The notes under the pieces: generated by a model | The model's input: only the letters and a program-made list of their open reading frames with translations | Databases searched by the model: none | Told to the model about the DNA's origin: nothing | Origin: Spongiivirga sp046524175 | GTDB lineage: Bacteria > Bacteroidota > Bacteroidia > Flavobacteriales > Flavobacteriaceae | NCBI RefSeq assembly: GCF_046524175.1 | Contig: NZ_JBEFZF010000011.1 | Location: 18,695 to 82,694, forward strand | Direction: 5' to 3' | DNA: 64,000 bases | Translations under genes and position numbers: made by a program | Part shown: one piece after another, positions 34,804 through 43,303 of the stretch | How the letters are laid out: each line of letters begins with the position of its first letter | Position numbering within the stretch: position 1 is the stretch's first letter

Positions 34804-35853
34804 ATGAAACTATCAGTTGTAAAACCACCCAAAAACATCCTTGTTATTCGCCTGTCAGCTATGGGCGATGTCGCGATGACTGTTCCTGTTATTCGATCTG
34901 TTGTTCAGCAAAATCCGGAGGTACACATTACGGTATTGTCAAGAGCTTTTTTTAAACCTTTTTTTAATGATATTCCTAATGTTTTATTTGTTGAAGCTGA
35001 TGTAAAAGGAAGGCATAAAGGTTTTCTTGGCTTATTCAAACTGTCAAAGGAGTTACGACTACTTCGTTTTGATGCTGTGGCTGACCTTCACAATGTGTTA
35101 CGGTCTAATATTTTAAAATTCTTCTTTAAAATATACCTTACCAAGGTAATTCAAATAGATAAAGGTAGAGCAGCAAAAAAAGCACTAACTAGCGGTAATA
35201 TATCATCATTTAAACAACTAAAAACGACTCATGAGCGTTATGCGGATGTGTTTAGGAAACTTGGTCTTCAAGTAGATCTTTCAAAGCATAAGTTTCCAGT
35301 TAAAATGGAATTGAACCCGACTATTCAAAATTTGGTTGGTCATGATGGTAAGCAATGGATCGGGATTGCACCTTTTGCACAATACCAATCGAAATCATAT
35401 CCGTTAGCACAACTGATGAAAGTAATTGAATCACTTTCTGAAACCAGTAAGTACAAGTTGTTGTTATTTGGTGGAGGAAAAAAAGAAGGAGACTTGCTAA
35501 ATAATATGGCCAGTAAATATGAACACACAATTAACATAGTTGGCAAACTAAGTTTTCAAGAAGAACTACGGCTTATTTCAAATCTTGATTTAATGCTTTC
35601 TATGGACTCCGGTAACGGACACTTAGCAGCCATGTATGGAGTCCCCACAGTTACACTTTGGGGTGTTACGCATCCGTTTGCGGGTTTTGCTCCTTTTGGA
35701 CAAGCTGATAATTGCATATTGGCTGATAGAACAAAATATCCGCTAATCCCGACCTCTGTTTACGGCAATAAATTTCCTGCTGAGTATAAAAACACAATTG
35801 CTAGTATTGAACCTTCAGAAGTGGTTAAGAAGATTGTAAGCTTATTAGCTTAA
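34804..35853 (+). CDS. Glycosyltransferase family 9 (heptosyltransferase-like)
   Basis: 349 residues related to ADP-heptose:LPS heptosyltransferases. The opening KNILVIRLSAMGDVAMTVPVI (about 10-30) holds the conserved RxSxxGDV motif, and the C-terminal part has the second signature SMDSGNGHLAAMYGVPTVTLWGVTHP (about 261-286), with GKLSFQEELRLI before it. It probably adds a sugar to the lipid A-core in the cytoplasm. It follows DUF4254, as in many Bacteroidota. The acceptor and donor are not predictable. Confidence 0.87.
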   Translation: MKLSVVKPPKNILVIRLSAMGDVAMTVPVIRSVVQQNPEVHITVLSRAFFKPFFNDIPNVLFVEADVKGRHKGFLGLFKLSKELRLLRFDAVADLHNVLRSNILKFFFKIYLTKVIQIDKGRAAKKALTSGNISSFKQLKTTHERYADVFRKLGLQVDLSKHKFPVKMELNPTIQNLVGHDGKQWIGIAPFAQYQSKSYPLAQLMKVIESLSETSKYKLLLFGGGKKEGDLLNNMASKYEHTINIVGKLSFQEELRLISNLDLMLSMDSGNGHLAAMYGVPTVTLWGVTHPFAGFAPFGQADNCILADRTKYPLIPTSVYGNKFPAEYKNTIASIEPSEVVKKIVSLLA

Positions 35854-35953
35854 AAAGCTAATTTTCAAACCTCAAATTCCAAAATTGCTTCGGTGCTTAT
35901 TTTTGCAGTTTGTGGTTAAGTATTGATCTTTTTCGTCTGAGTACTCAAATCTC

Positions 35954-35999
35954 ATATCTAAAAGCGAAGCGATCTAATATCTAAGAGCGAAGCGGTCTA
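35954..35999 (+). repeat. 23-bp tandem repeat, two units
   Basis: Units at 35954-35976 and 35977-35999 each begin ATATCTAA and contain GAGCGAAGCG or its one-base variant AAGCGAAGCG; they differ at two positions. They lie between the GT9 gene and the end of the minus-strand PaaE-like gene. Confidence 0.75.
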
Positions 36000-36001
36000 C
36001 A

Positions 36002-37051
36002 TTAAACATCATCGTAATCAACCTTTACCACGGCCGTAGTTGGCTGCGCCTGGCAGGTTAAAATCAATCCTTCAGCAACTTCACTATCCGTCAAAATATT
36101 ATTCTGGCGCATTTCCGCTTTACCTTCCGTAATTCTACCAATGCAACTACTGCAAACGCCACCTTGGCAAGAGTATGGTGCATCAACATCATGGTCAAGA
36201 GCAACTTCTAAAATGGTTTTGGTTTGTTCCATAGTAAAACTCGTCTCTTCATCATCAACCAAAACGGTAACATGTGCCATGCCATCTTCTGCGACTTCAA
36301 TAGTTTCGATGTCGGTAGATTCCGTAAACAATTCAAAAAATATCTTTTCTTCAGCGATATTATTTTCTTTCAATTTGTCAGAAACGGTATTAATCATCGG
36401 TTCAGGTCCGCACAGATAAAATGCATCAAAAGCAAAGGCTACATGCTTGTTTTTAAGTACGTAATTAACAGTAGAGCCTTCTATACGGCCTTTAAGCGCA
36501 TTTTCCTCATTTGCTTTACTATAGATAAGGTGAAGAAAAAACCTGTCTGAGAATTGTTCTTGCAATCGCTGCAATTCGTGAAGAAATATGGTCTCCTCAG
36601 GACTTTTATTCCCGTAAACCAGAACGAAGTTGCTTTCAGCTTCTTTTTCTAAAACTGATTTTACAATGCTTAAAATAGGCGTGATTCCGCTACCAGCTGC
36701 AAAGGCAGCGATGTTTTTGCTGGCGGTTGATGGCTCAAAAATAAATCGACCATCGGGCAACATGACATCTAAAAAGTCACCAGCTTTCAACTCGTTATTA
36801 GCGTATTTAGAGAATGTACCATCGGCTACTTCTTTTACCGCTACTCGTAAATTTCCACTATGTGGAGTACTACAAATAGAGTATGCACGGCGTACTTCTT
36901 CGCCCTGAATAGTGTGTCTTATGGTGATATATTGGCCTGCTTTAAAGTTAAAATCGGACTTCACATTGGCAGGTACTTCAAATAAAATTGAAACTGAACT
37001 AGGCGTTTCGCGACGCACTTCTTGAACTCTTAACGAGTGGAACTGACTCAT
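36002..37051 (-). CDS. PaaE-like 2Fe-2S/FAD oxidoreductase
   Basis: 349 residues from the ATG at 37051; the 32 extra residues upstream cross the promoter and are not family-like. An FNR-type FAD domain (residues 1-105, with RRAYSICS near 56-63) is followed by an NAD(P) domain (FAAGSGITPILSIVKSVL near 115-132, and FYLCGPEPMI), and then a plant-type 2Fe-2S ferredoxin domain with CQGGVCSSC and a fourth Cys in LTCQA. This is the layout of PaaE, the reductase of the phenylacetyl-CoA epoxidase. The other paa genes are not here, so another oxygenase or desaturase partner is possible. It is divergent from the ABC permease gene. Confidence 0.87.
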   Translation of the reverse strand: MSQFHSLRVQEVRRETPSSVSILFEVPANVKSDFNFKAGQYITIRHTIQGEEVRRAYSICSTPHSGNLRVAVKEVADGTFSKYANNELKAGDFLDVMLPDGRFIFEPSTASKNIAAFAAGSGITPILSIVKSVLEKEAESNFVLVYGNKSPEETIFLHELQRLQEQFSDRFFLHLIYSKANEENALKGRIEGSTVNYVLKNKHVAFAFDAFYLCGPEPMINTVSDKLKENNIAEEKIFFELFTESTDIETIEVAEDGMAHVTVLVDDEETSFTMEQTKTILEVALDHDVDAPYSCQGGVCSSCIGRITEGKAEMRQNNILTDSEVAEGLILTCQAQPTTAVVKVDYDDV

Positions 37052-37067
37052 AAATTGCAATTTTGTG

Positions 37068-37075
37068 CAAAAATA
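37068..37075 (-). promoter_or_regulatory. -7 element of the PaaE-like gene
   Basis: TATTTTTG on the minus strand matches TAnnTTTG, 16 bases before the ATG at 37051. This supports the shorter start. The best TTG upstream is only 13 bases away, which is shorter than usual. Confidence 0.5.
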
Positions 37076-37178
37076 GGAAACAAGTTCGCAATAGTTTCTA
37101 CATAGCTGTAAATTTGAATCCCTTAAAGTTTGTAACAAAACCAACAACTTTACTACCTATACATCAAACTAACTATAT

Positions 37179-38645
37179 ATGTTCAAGCATTTTCTGTCGC
37201 TAGAATGGAAATCGTTTTTTAGATCGGCCAGTTTTGGTAAAAATGTCGCCATGAAAATTTTTATGGTGTTTATGGCATTTTATATGGCTGTATCATTTAT
37301 CTCTTTAGGGGTAGCTTTGTTCTTTCTTTTAAAAGATCAATTCCCAGATGTTGATCCTATTTTAAAACTTTCAGAATTCATGATCTATTGGGTTTTGTAT
37401 GAAATGCTATTGCGATATTTTATGCAAAAACTACCCGTTTTGAACATTAAACCTTTTTTAGTATTACCAATTTCTGATAAAAAGATCACTAATTATATTC
37501 TTGGTAAATCGGCATTTTCATTTTTTAATTTTTTACCACTTTTTGCTTTTGTGCCGTTTACGGTGATATTGCTTTTTAATGGATATCCCGCAGTAAATGT
37601 GCTATTGTGGTTTGTGGCAATTGTATTGATCATCTTAACACTCAACTTTATCAACTTCATCATTAATAAAAACGACAAAGCTTTTATTATTGTTTTGGTT
37701 GTTGTTGCGTCTATTATTGGACTGCAATATTTTGAGGTTGTCGATATCCCGCAATTGACCGCTCCTTATTTCCATGCCTTGTATGAAAATCCGCTTTTAG
37801 TATTGATTCCGTTGGCTTTGGCTTTTATAACATATCAAATCAACTTTAAATACCTAATTAATAGGCTATACTTAGATCAATCTCTTAAAAAGAAAACTAA
37901 AGAGGCAAAAACTGTCGATTTAAGTTGGACCAAGCGTTTCGGGAGTATTGCACCTTTCCTTCAAATGGACCTTAGGCTTATTTGGCGAAATAAGCGACCA
38001 AGAACGCAGGCGATAATATGTTTTGCATTTGCCTTGTACGGACTTTTGGCATATACCACAGGTATGAATAGAGAGCTGCCTGTTATGCTTGTACTAATCG
38101 GTATTTTAATGACGGGAATTTTTATGATCAACTTTGGTCAGTTTATCCCAGCTTGGGATAGTGCCTATTATAATATGATCATGGCACAGAATATTCCGTT
38201 GCGAAGATATTTAGACTCAAAGGCCGGACTTATGATGGCCAGTGTGGTTTTTATGGCCGTAGTTACGACACCTTATGTTTATTTTGGATGGGATGTACTA
38301 ATGGTAAATTTGTCTTGTGCCGTGTATAATGCAGGGGTCAATATTCCGATAGTATTGTTCTTCGGTTCTATGAACAAAAAGCGCATTGATCTTGTAAAAA
38401 GTTCGATTGGTAATATGCAAGGCATGGGCGCTGCACAGTGGTTAGTCGGTATTCCATTAATGTTATTGCCAATGGCTTTATATGCGATTTTATACTACGT
38501 TTTTTCAATGACCGTTGCCAATACTGCATTCGTGGTGCTTGGTGTAACCGGTCTGTTGCTTAGAGAAAAGTTAATGGCATCGATTACTGAGTTATATCGA
38601 AAGAAAAAATATGCTATGGTGCACGGATTTCAACAAAAAGATTAA
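37179..38645 (+). CDS. ABC exporter membrane subunit (DUF5687-like)
   Basis: 488 residues with about 12 hydrophobic helices, beginning MFKHFLSLEWKSFFRSASFGKN, which I recall as the start of the DUF5687 family of ABC-2-like permeases in Bacteroidota. It contains the conserved loops KITNYILGKSAFSFFNFLPL and IPLRRYLDSKAGLM. The ATP-binding subunit follows after 61 bases, so the two form an export system of unknown substrate in the inner membrane. A promoter is not obvious in the 127-base gap to the divergent PaaE-like gene. Confidence 0.83.
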   Translation: MFKHFLSLEWKSFFRSASFGKNVAMKIFMVFMAFYMAVSFISLGVALFFLLKDQFPDVDPILKLSEFMIYWVLYEMLLRYFMQKLPVLNIKPFLVLPISDKKITNYILGKSAFSFFNFLPLFAFVPFTVILLFNGYPAVNVLLWFVAIVLIILTLNFINFIINKNDKAFIIVLVVVASIIGLQYFEVVDIPQLTAPYFHALYENPLLVLIPLALAFITYQINFKYLINRLYLDQSLKKKTKEAKTVDLSWTKRFGSIAPFLQMDLRLIWRNKRPRTQAIICFAFALYGLLAYTTGMNRELPVMLVLIGILMTGIFMINFGQFIPAWDSAYYNMIMAQNIPLRRYLDSKAGLMMASVVFMAVVTTPYVYFGWDVLMVNLSCAVYNAGVNIPIVLFFGSMNKKRIDLVKSSIGNMQGMGAAQWLVGIPLMLLPMALYAILYYVFSMTVANTAFVVLGVTGLLLREKLMASITELYRKKKYAMVHGFQQKD

Positions 38646-38706
38646 AAACTAGCAATAAAAATAGTATCACAATCAAAGAGATTGGTACTCAAGATAAATA
38701 CATACC

Positions 38707-39402
38707 ATGATACAAGTAAACAACATAAAAAAAGCATACGGTAGTAAGACTGTTTTAGATATTGATTCACTTACCATTAATAAAGGCGAAAGTTTTGGTT
38801 TGGTAGGAAATAACGGAGCTGGGAAAACTACATTATTCAGTCTGCTTTTAGACTTAATAAAACCAACTGCGGGGCATATTACTAGCAATGATATTAGAGT
38901 TGATGAAAGTGAAGATTGGAAACCATTCACTTCGTCGTTTATTGATGAGAGTTTTTTGGTGGGCTATTTAACACCCGAAGAGTACTTCTATTTTATAGGT
39001 GATATTAGAAATCAAAATAAAGCCGATGTAGATTCGCTACTTTCTAATTTCTCAGATTTCTTCCATGGCGAGATACTAGGACAGAAAAAGTATCTACGAG
39101 ATCTGTCCAAAGGAAATCAAAAGAAAGTGGGCATTGTTGCCTCGTTTATTGGGAATCCGGAAGTGGTGATTTTAGATGAACCTTTTGCCAATCTTGATCC
39201 GACTACGCAAATACGATTAAAAGGGATCATCAAAGATCTTGCTGCTAATAACGATGTTACCGTTTTAGTTTCTAGTCATGACCTAATGCACGTTACAGAT
39301 GTTTGTGAGCGTATTGTTGTTTTAAATAAAGGCGAGCTGGTAAAAGATATTCAAACAACTCCTGAGACTTTGAAAGAGTTAGAGGCGTTTTTTACGGTAT
39401 GA
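38707..39402 (+). CDS. ABC transporter ATP-binding protein
   Basis: 231 residues, the ATPase partner of the preceding permease. The Walker A motif GNNGAGKT is at residues 34-41, the ABC signature LSKGNQKKVG near 136-145, Walker B VVILDEPFANLDP near 156-168 and the switch His in SSHDLMH near 194-200. It is short, with no extra domain, typical of ABC-2 exporters. Transport substrate is unknown. Confidence 0.93.
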   Translation: MIQVNNIKKAYGSKTVLDIDSLTINKGESFGLVGNNGAGKTTLFSLLLDLIKPTAGHITSNDIRVDESEDWKPFTSSFIDESFLVGYLTPEEYFYFIGDIRNQNKADVDSLLSNFSDFFHGEILGQKKYLRDLSKGNQKKVGIVASFIGNPEVVILDEPFANLDPTTQIRLKGIIKDLAANNDVTVLVSSHDLMHVTDVCERIVVLNKGELVKDIQTTPETLKELEAFFTV

Positions 39403-39608
39403 CACAGCAATAAGCAATATGTTATACGCTTTAAGCGGTTTTGTCGCGATTACCTTCATTTTAAAATTGGCTTAAAGCCTAAAGCATTTAATAATTCATT
39501 GCCATTCTCAAAATCTATCTTATTTTTAGCCGTTAGTTAAAATTTAATGGTGTTTTAAATACTAAATCACCGCTATTTTAGTTAATCAAATACCATAATT
39601 ACCGGCCT

Positions 39609-42158
39609 TTGAATAGGATATCTACATATTGCTTACTTTTTCTTGTTTTTGTGCTAGGGTTAAATAGCTGTTCAACCAAAAAAAACCGTTTTGTCAATAG
39701 AAGTTTTCATAGCGTTACCACTAAGTATAATGTGTTGTTTAATGGTAATAATGCACTAACCGAAGGGCAAACCACTTTGGCTTCACAGTACAAGGAAAAT
39801 TTCTGGGATCTACTTCCGGTAGAGCGTATGGAAATAAGAGATGAGGTGAAGTTAGAGAGTCAGGACAACAATCCCAATTTTGTTCGAGCTGAAGAGAAAG
39901 CAGTAAAGGCTATCCAGAAACACAATATGAATATTGATGGTCGTCAACGCAACAAGCAAATTGACGATGCCTATATGTTATTGGGTAAAGCCCGATATTT
40001 CGATCAGCGTTTTGTTCCTGCATTAGAAGCTTTTAATTACATTCTGTATAAATATCCAGAGAGCGATAACTTTCCTATTGCCCGCGTTTGGCGGGAAAAA
40101 ACCAATATGCGTTTAGGGTATGATGAATTAGCGATCGAAAATTTAAAACTGTTATTTAAATCGGGGAATCTGGACAATCAAACCTATGCCGATGGTAAAG
40201 CAGCGCAAGCGGAAGCTTATGTAAACTTAAAGTATAAAGATAGTGCTGTTCAGGCGTTGAAGCTAGCGGCTAACCTAACAGAAAAGAATGAAGAAAAAGG
40301 CCGCTATAACTTCATTATCGGTCAACTTTACAATGAGTTAGGTCATAAAGATACCGCTAATATGGCTTTTGATCGGGTGATCGATCTTAATAGAAAAATC
40401 CCGAGAAATTATCTGATTAATGCCTATTTGCAAAAGGTGCGCAATGTCGATTTAAAGAATACTGATCTGGTCGAGTTGCGTGAGTTTTTGACTAGAATGG
40501 AAGAAAGCCGTGAGAATCGACCATATCTTGACAAAATATATCGTCAAATAGCGGAGTTTTATTTAGGTACAGACTCCATCGAAGGAGGAGTTGATTATTT
40601 GAACAAATCCATTCGAAAAACCGATAACGATCAAATTTTGTTGGCAATGAATTACGAAGATCTTGCTACCATAAATTTTGATGATCGTGCTTATATTGAG
40701 GCGGGAGCCTATTACGATAGCACGCTTACAAACCTGGTTGAGGATACTAGAAAATTCAGAGCGATAAAAAGAAAGCGTGATAACCTGCAGGATGTTATTA
40801 AGTATGAGACTATTGTAAAACAAAGCGATAGCATTTTGACTTTGGTCAATATGACCGATGATGAGCGGGCCGCTTATGTCAATACATATATAGAGGGTCT
40901 AAAAGCTGAGGAAGAAGCGCAAAAAGAGGCGGCAGAACGAGCTGCTAGAGGTGAGGCAGGATCGGCTTTGGCAAATTTAACAGGAAGTAATCAAAATGCG
41001 AGTACACAATTCTATTTTTACAATACAACGGTTGCCGCTTACGGTAAAAATGAGTTTAGACGTATTTGGGGAGATCGAAAGTTAGAAGATAACTGGAGGT
41101 TGTCTAGCAAAGCTACTTTATCAGTTAATAACCAAGCAGAAGACTTGACAGCTAATGAGGAAGAAGCCATTACTGATGAGGAAAAATACGATCCAAAATT
41201 CTACTTATCCAAAATTCCTGCAGACCCTAAGGTAATTGACAGCATTTTTAACGGTCGCAATTTTGCAAATTATCAACTTGGTCTGATTTATAAAGAAAAA
41301 TTTAGAGAATATGAGCTTTCTGCTGAAAAGTTAGAAAAGGTACTGGCCAATAAACCGGAAAATAAACTGGTTATTCCTACAAAGTATTATTTGCTAAAAG
41401 TTTATGAGTTGCTAAAGTCTCCACTAGCTGAGCAGTACAAAGACGATATCTTAAGTAATCATCCAGAATCGCGTTATGCACGTATTATAAGAAACCCACA
41501 ACAGGCTATAGCTTCCGATGGTAATAGCCCTGAAGAATTATATAGTAGCTTGTTCAGAAACTTTGAGGCTCAAAACTATGAGGAGGTTATTACAAAAAGT
41601 AAGAAGTTTATAGATCAATTTAGTGGTGACGATATTGTACCAAAATTTGAAATGTTGAAGGCAACAGCTGATGGCAAGTTAAATGGATACGAGGCATATA
41701 AGAAAGGACTCACTTTTGTGGCTTTAAATTATCCTAATAAAACGGAAGGAAAAGAAGCACAAAAGATCATAGATAATACCTTGCCTTTGTTTGAAAAGAA
41801 TAGCAATTTCAAGAATGAAGAAAAAGGAAGAAGTTTTAAGTTAGTATATAACTACCAAAAAATGGATACCGCGGCGTTCAATCCGGCGGTCGATTCTATT
41901 AAGGCAGTGATGAAACGAAAAGATCTTCGTTTTTTAAAGGTTTCAAAAGATGTATACGATCCGTCAAGATTATTCGTTGTAGTACACGGATTCGGAACTG
42001 CAAATGCTGCAAAGGGCTTTGCTGACATCATGTTAAAGAATAAGAATTACAAGATTGATCATGAAAATTTCGTAATTTTAACTGAGAACTACGAGATTTT
42101 ACAGATCCACAAAAAGCTAGATACGTATTTAAGAAATCAAAAAACCGATAATCCCTAA
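39609..42158 (+). CDS. sprE: SprE/PorW-like TPR lipoprotein of gliding / type IX secretion
   Basis: 849 residues starting at a TTG. A lipoprotein signal peptide ends at Cys21 (VLGLNSC), and the mature start STKKNRFVNRSFHSVTTKYNVLFNGNNAL is typical of SprE (PorW in Porphyromonas). Tetratricopeptide-like helices follow from about residue 115 to 320 and again beyond 540. A linker rich in Ala and Glu (about 435-455) and a C-terminal domain (SRLFVVVHGFGTANAAKGFADIM) complete it. SprE is needed for type IX secretion and gliding in Flavobacterium. It lies in the outer envelope. Bactofilin begins 12 bases later. Confidence 0.87.
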   Translation: MNRISTYCLLFLVFVLGLNSCSTKKNRFVNRSFHSVTTKYNVLFNGNNALTEGQTTLASQYKENFWDLLPVERMEIRDEVKLESQDNNPNFVRAEEKAVKAIQKHNMNIDGRQRNKQIDDAYMLLGKARYFDQRFVPALEAFNYILYKYPESDNFPIARVWREKTNMRLGYDELAIENLKLLFKSGNLDNQTYADGKAAQAEAYVNLKYKDSAVQALKLAANLTEKNEEKGRYNFIIGQLYNELGHKDTANMAFDRVIDLNRKIPRNYLINAYLQKVRNVDLKNTDLVELREFLTRMEESRENRPYLDKIYRQIAEFYLGTDSIEGGVDYLNKSIRKTDNDQILLAMNYEDLATINFDDRAYIEAGAYYDSTLTNLVEDTRKFRAIKRKRDNLQDVIKYETIVKQSDSILTLVNMTDDERAAYVNTYIEGLKAEEEAQKEAAERAARGEAGSALANLTGSNQNASTQFYFYNTTVAAYGKNEFRRIWGDRKLEDNWRLSSKATLSVNNQAEDLTANEEEAITDEEKYDPKFYLSKIPADPKVIDSIFNGRNFANYQLGLIYKEKFREYELSAEKLEKVLANKPENKLVIPTKYYLLKVYELLKSPLAEQYKDDILSNHPESRYARIIRNPQQAIASDGNSPEELYSSLFRNFEAQNYEEVITKSKKFIDQFSGDDIVPKFEMLKATADGKLNGYEAYKKGLTFVALNYPNKTEGKEAQKIIDNTLPLFEKNSNFKNEEKGRSFKLVYNYQKMDTAAFNPAVDSIKAVMKRKDLRFLKVSKDVYDPSRLFVVVHGFGTANAAKGFADIMLKNKNYKIDHENFVILTENYEILQIHKKLDTYLRNQKTDNP

Positions 42159-42170
42159 ATCCCAACACTC

Positions 42171-42611
42171 ATGTTTTCAGAAAATAAAAAAGGACGACAA
42201 GTAGTAGAAACCGCAGGACAACCTAATAGAATTGGAAAAGGCACTAATATTGTAGGTGATATTAGCTCTGATGCTGATTTTAGAATTGATGGTGCTCTTG
42301 AAGGAAATGTAAAGACATCTGGCAAGGTTGTAATTGGTCGTACCGGTAGTATTAAAGGAAAAGTAGAGTGTTTAAATGCCGATATTGAAGGTAAGTTCTC
42401 CGGGGAATTATCCGTTAATGATACCTTGGCCTTAAAGGCAAGCGCTAATATTCAAGGCGACGTAGTAGCCGGTAAATTAGCGGTTGAACCTGGCGCAACC
42501 TTTAATGCATCATGTAGTATGACGGGCACTTCATTTAAGAACGCTTCGCAATCAAATGGAGCCTCAGCAGCAAAAACAGTACAGCAACAAACCATCGCAG
42601 CAAAAGCATAA
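42171..42611 (+). CDS. Bactofilin (polymer-forming cytoskeletal protein)
   Basis: 146 residues. The central part (about 18-120) is the repetitive beta-helical bactofilin core: GTNIVGDISSDADFRIDGALEGNVKTSGKVVIGRTG-type turns with regularly spaced hydrophobic and Gly residues. Bactofilins form membrane-bound filaments involved in shape and envelope work. N- and C-terminal tails are short and polar, the latter rich in Ala and Gln. The last 56 bases overlap the next gene in another frame. Confidence 0.92.
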   Translation: MFSENKKGRQVVETAGQPNRIGKGTNIVGDISSDADFRIDGALEGNVKTSGKVVIGRTGSIKGKVECLNADIEGKFSGELSVNDTLALKASANIQGDVVAGKLAVEPGATFNASCSMTGTSFKNASQSNGASAAKTVQQQTIAAKA

Positions 42612-42813
42612 AACTTCAAAAAGTTATGCTGTGTACTCGGGTATTGCTTTCCAAATGATAGTAATCATTGGAGGAGGCACTTATCTTGGGGTTAAGCTGG
42701 ATGAAAAGTTTCCCAATAAACATTCTATTTATACTGTTATTTGTTCGTTATTTGCGGTCTTAATTTCTATATATTTTGTTGTAAGACGAATTATTAAGAT
42801 GTCAAAAGATTAA
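42556..42813 (+). CDS. atpZ: AtpZ/AtpI-like small membrane protein
   Basis: 85 residues with two membrane helices (about 27-48 and 57-76) joined by YLGVKLDEKFPN, the pattern of AtpZ-type proteins encoded at the head of ATP synthase operons; they help assembly or carry ions. The start at 42556 overlaps bactofilin by 56 bases; the GTG at 42631, 20 bases after the bactofilin stop, is another possible start and would give 60 residues. Confidence 0.75.
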   Translation: MEPQQQKQYSNKPSQQKHKTSKSYAVYSGIAFQMIVIIGGGTYLGVKLDEKFPNKHSIYTVICSLFAVLISIYFVVRRIIKMSKD

Positions 42814-42818
42814 AACTA

Positions 42819-43217
42819 ATGAATGAGTCTTTTAAAAAGCGACAACTGCTTTTTATGTTGCAACTAGTTATTGGTGCAGCACTCCTTTACTTGCTTCATA
42901 TATATTTATTGAATGCGTTAATGCCTGAAAAGGAATTCGTAATTCCGTTATGGAACACTTACTTGTTTCATACGATAACGGTATTAATTGTGTATTCTAT
43001 TGTAAACTTTCGTTTTTCAAATGGTAAAACACAAGTTTTTAATGCCTTCATTTTATTGATGATTTTAAAAATGATTTTGGTTGTTGTTTTTCTGTTACCG
43101 TTATTCCTTTCTGAAATACCTCATAAGGTAGGAGACGCAGTTAATTTTTTCATTCCTTACTTCGTTTTTTTAGCATTTGAAGTCTACAGCATTAACCAGT
43201 TTTTGACAGCTGAATAA
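42819..43217 (+). CDS. AtpI-like membrane protein in the ATP synthase operon
   Basis: 132 residues with four membrane helices. It takes the place of AtpI between atpZ and atpB; I recall Flavobacteriia proteins of this sort as DUF6168. It may assist c-ring assembly, but this is only position-based. It follows atpZ by 5 bases. The main atp promoter lies downstream of it. Confidence 0.7.
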   Translation: MNESFKKRQLLFMLQLVIGAALLYLLHIYLLNALMPEKEFVIPLWNTYLFHTITVLIVYSIVNFRFSNGKTQVFNAFILLMILKMILVVVFLLPLFLSEIPHKVGDAVNFFIPYFVFLAFEVYSINQFLTAE

Positions 43218-43232
43218 TCCTTGTGATTATTG

Positions 43233-43263
43233 TTTGTCAATTAATTTAATGTATGTACATTTG
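43233..43263 (+). promoter_or_regulatory. Promoter of atpB and following genes
   Basis: TTTG at 43233-43236 and TACATTTG at 43256-43263 with 19 bases between them match the Bacteroidota -33/-7 consensus very well. The atpB ATG is 41 bases downstream. It would let atpB-G be expressed apart from sprE, bactofilin and atpZ. Confidence 0.75.
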
Positions 43264-43303
43264 CACCGAATTTTGAGAGCGGTATTTTTAATCTGACGAA
43301 CGA

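Noticed and set aside
37052..37147. 32-residue N-terminal extension of the PaaE-like protein
   Set aside because: It crosses a good -7 element and has no family similarity.
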